The position numbers were made by a program, and so were the translations under genes. Shown piece by piece: positions 13,570-13,584 of a DNA stretch of 13,584 nucleotides. The DNA comes from Sulfurimonas sp. (GTDB lineage Bacteria; Campylobacterota; Campylobacteria; Campylobacterales; Sulfurimonadaceae), in NCBI GenBank assembly GCA_021648465.1, contig JAKISR010000051.1, positions 1 to 13,584 on the forward strand, given 5' to 3'. Position 1 is the stretch's first letter, and each line of letters begins with the position of its first letter. A model generated the notes under the pieces. The model did not search any database. It was given only the letters and a program-made list of their open reading frames with translations, and was not told where the DNA came from.

Positions 13570-13584
13570 CAAAACAAGAGAATT

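Noticed and set aside
1..13584. CRISPR arrays and tRNA or rRNA genes
   Set aside because: No regularly spaced repeats, cloverleaf or rRNA-like stretch was found on reading both strands.

Overview
The window is A+T-rich, densely coded and unmistakably bacterial. The protein style (gatA with a GTG start, an extended -10 promoter without a clear -35 box, many Lys/Ile/Asn residues, AGA-rich arginine codons) points to the Campylobacterota (formerly Epsilonproteobacteria), perhaps a Sulfurimonas/Arcobacter-like organism. That assignment is inference from style and remembered proteins, not from a search.

Layout. Positions 1-322 hold the right-hand end of an IS30-family insertion sequence: the first 66 codons of its transposase on the minus strand, then a terminal-repeat-like sequence. 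From 371 a plus-strand unit carries gatA (glutamyl-tRNA(Gln) amidotransferase subunit A) and a small unrecognised lipoprotein gene. It meets, tail to tail and with overlapping stop codons, a long minus-strand operon running from 12162 down to 2416.

That operon is a nearly complete set for aerobic-type fatty-acid beta-oxidation. In order of transcription it has a long-chain acyl-CoA synthetase (activation), a FadI/FadA-type thiolase, a FadJ/FadB-type enoyl-CoA hydratase/3-hydroxyacyl-CoA dehydrogenase, a membrane-anchored FadE-type acyl-CoA dehydrogenase, and finally an unusual fusion of a PlsC-like acyltransferase with an alpha/beta hydrolase. The last four genes are joined by 0-3 bp gaps or a 1-base overlap, each with its own Shine-Dalgarno sequence, so they look like one transcript. 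The fusion could plausibly release fatty acids from lipids or re-esterify acyl groups next to the degradation machinery. No electron-transfer flavoprotein and no transcriptional regulator lie in the window.

Upstream of the operon, about 12330-12900 has no intact gene but is not empty. It holds a degenerate IS110-family element on the minus strand: a 43-codon remnant that keeps the recombinase N-terminus (start of the DEDD RuvC-like domain) and perhaps its extreme C-terminus, a structured non-coding stretch upstream of it in the place where IS110 elements encode their bridge RNA, and a hairpin at the presumed right end. The element sits between the operon promoter and the next genes.

Positions 12939-13398 hold a DUF4160/DUF2442 gene pair, a predicted toxin-antitoxin-like module. 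Both genes appear to use TTG starts, they overlap slightly, and an 8-bp perfect inverted repeat stands just upstream and touches the first ribosome-binding site. The last 60 bases contain a strong inverted repeat with two competing foldings, possibly a terminator or the end of another mobile element.

The most noteworthy items are the internally deleted IS110 element with a possible surviving bridge-RNA locus, the acyltransferase-hydrolase fusion inside a beta-oxidation operon, and the operator-like palindrome of the DUF4160/DUF2442 pair.
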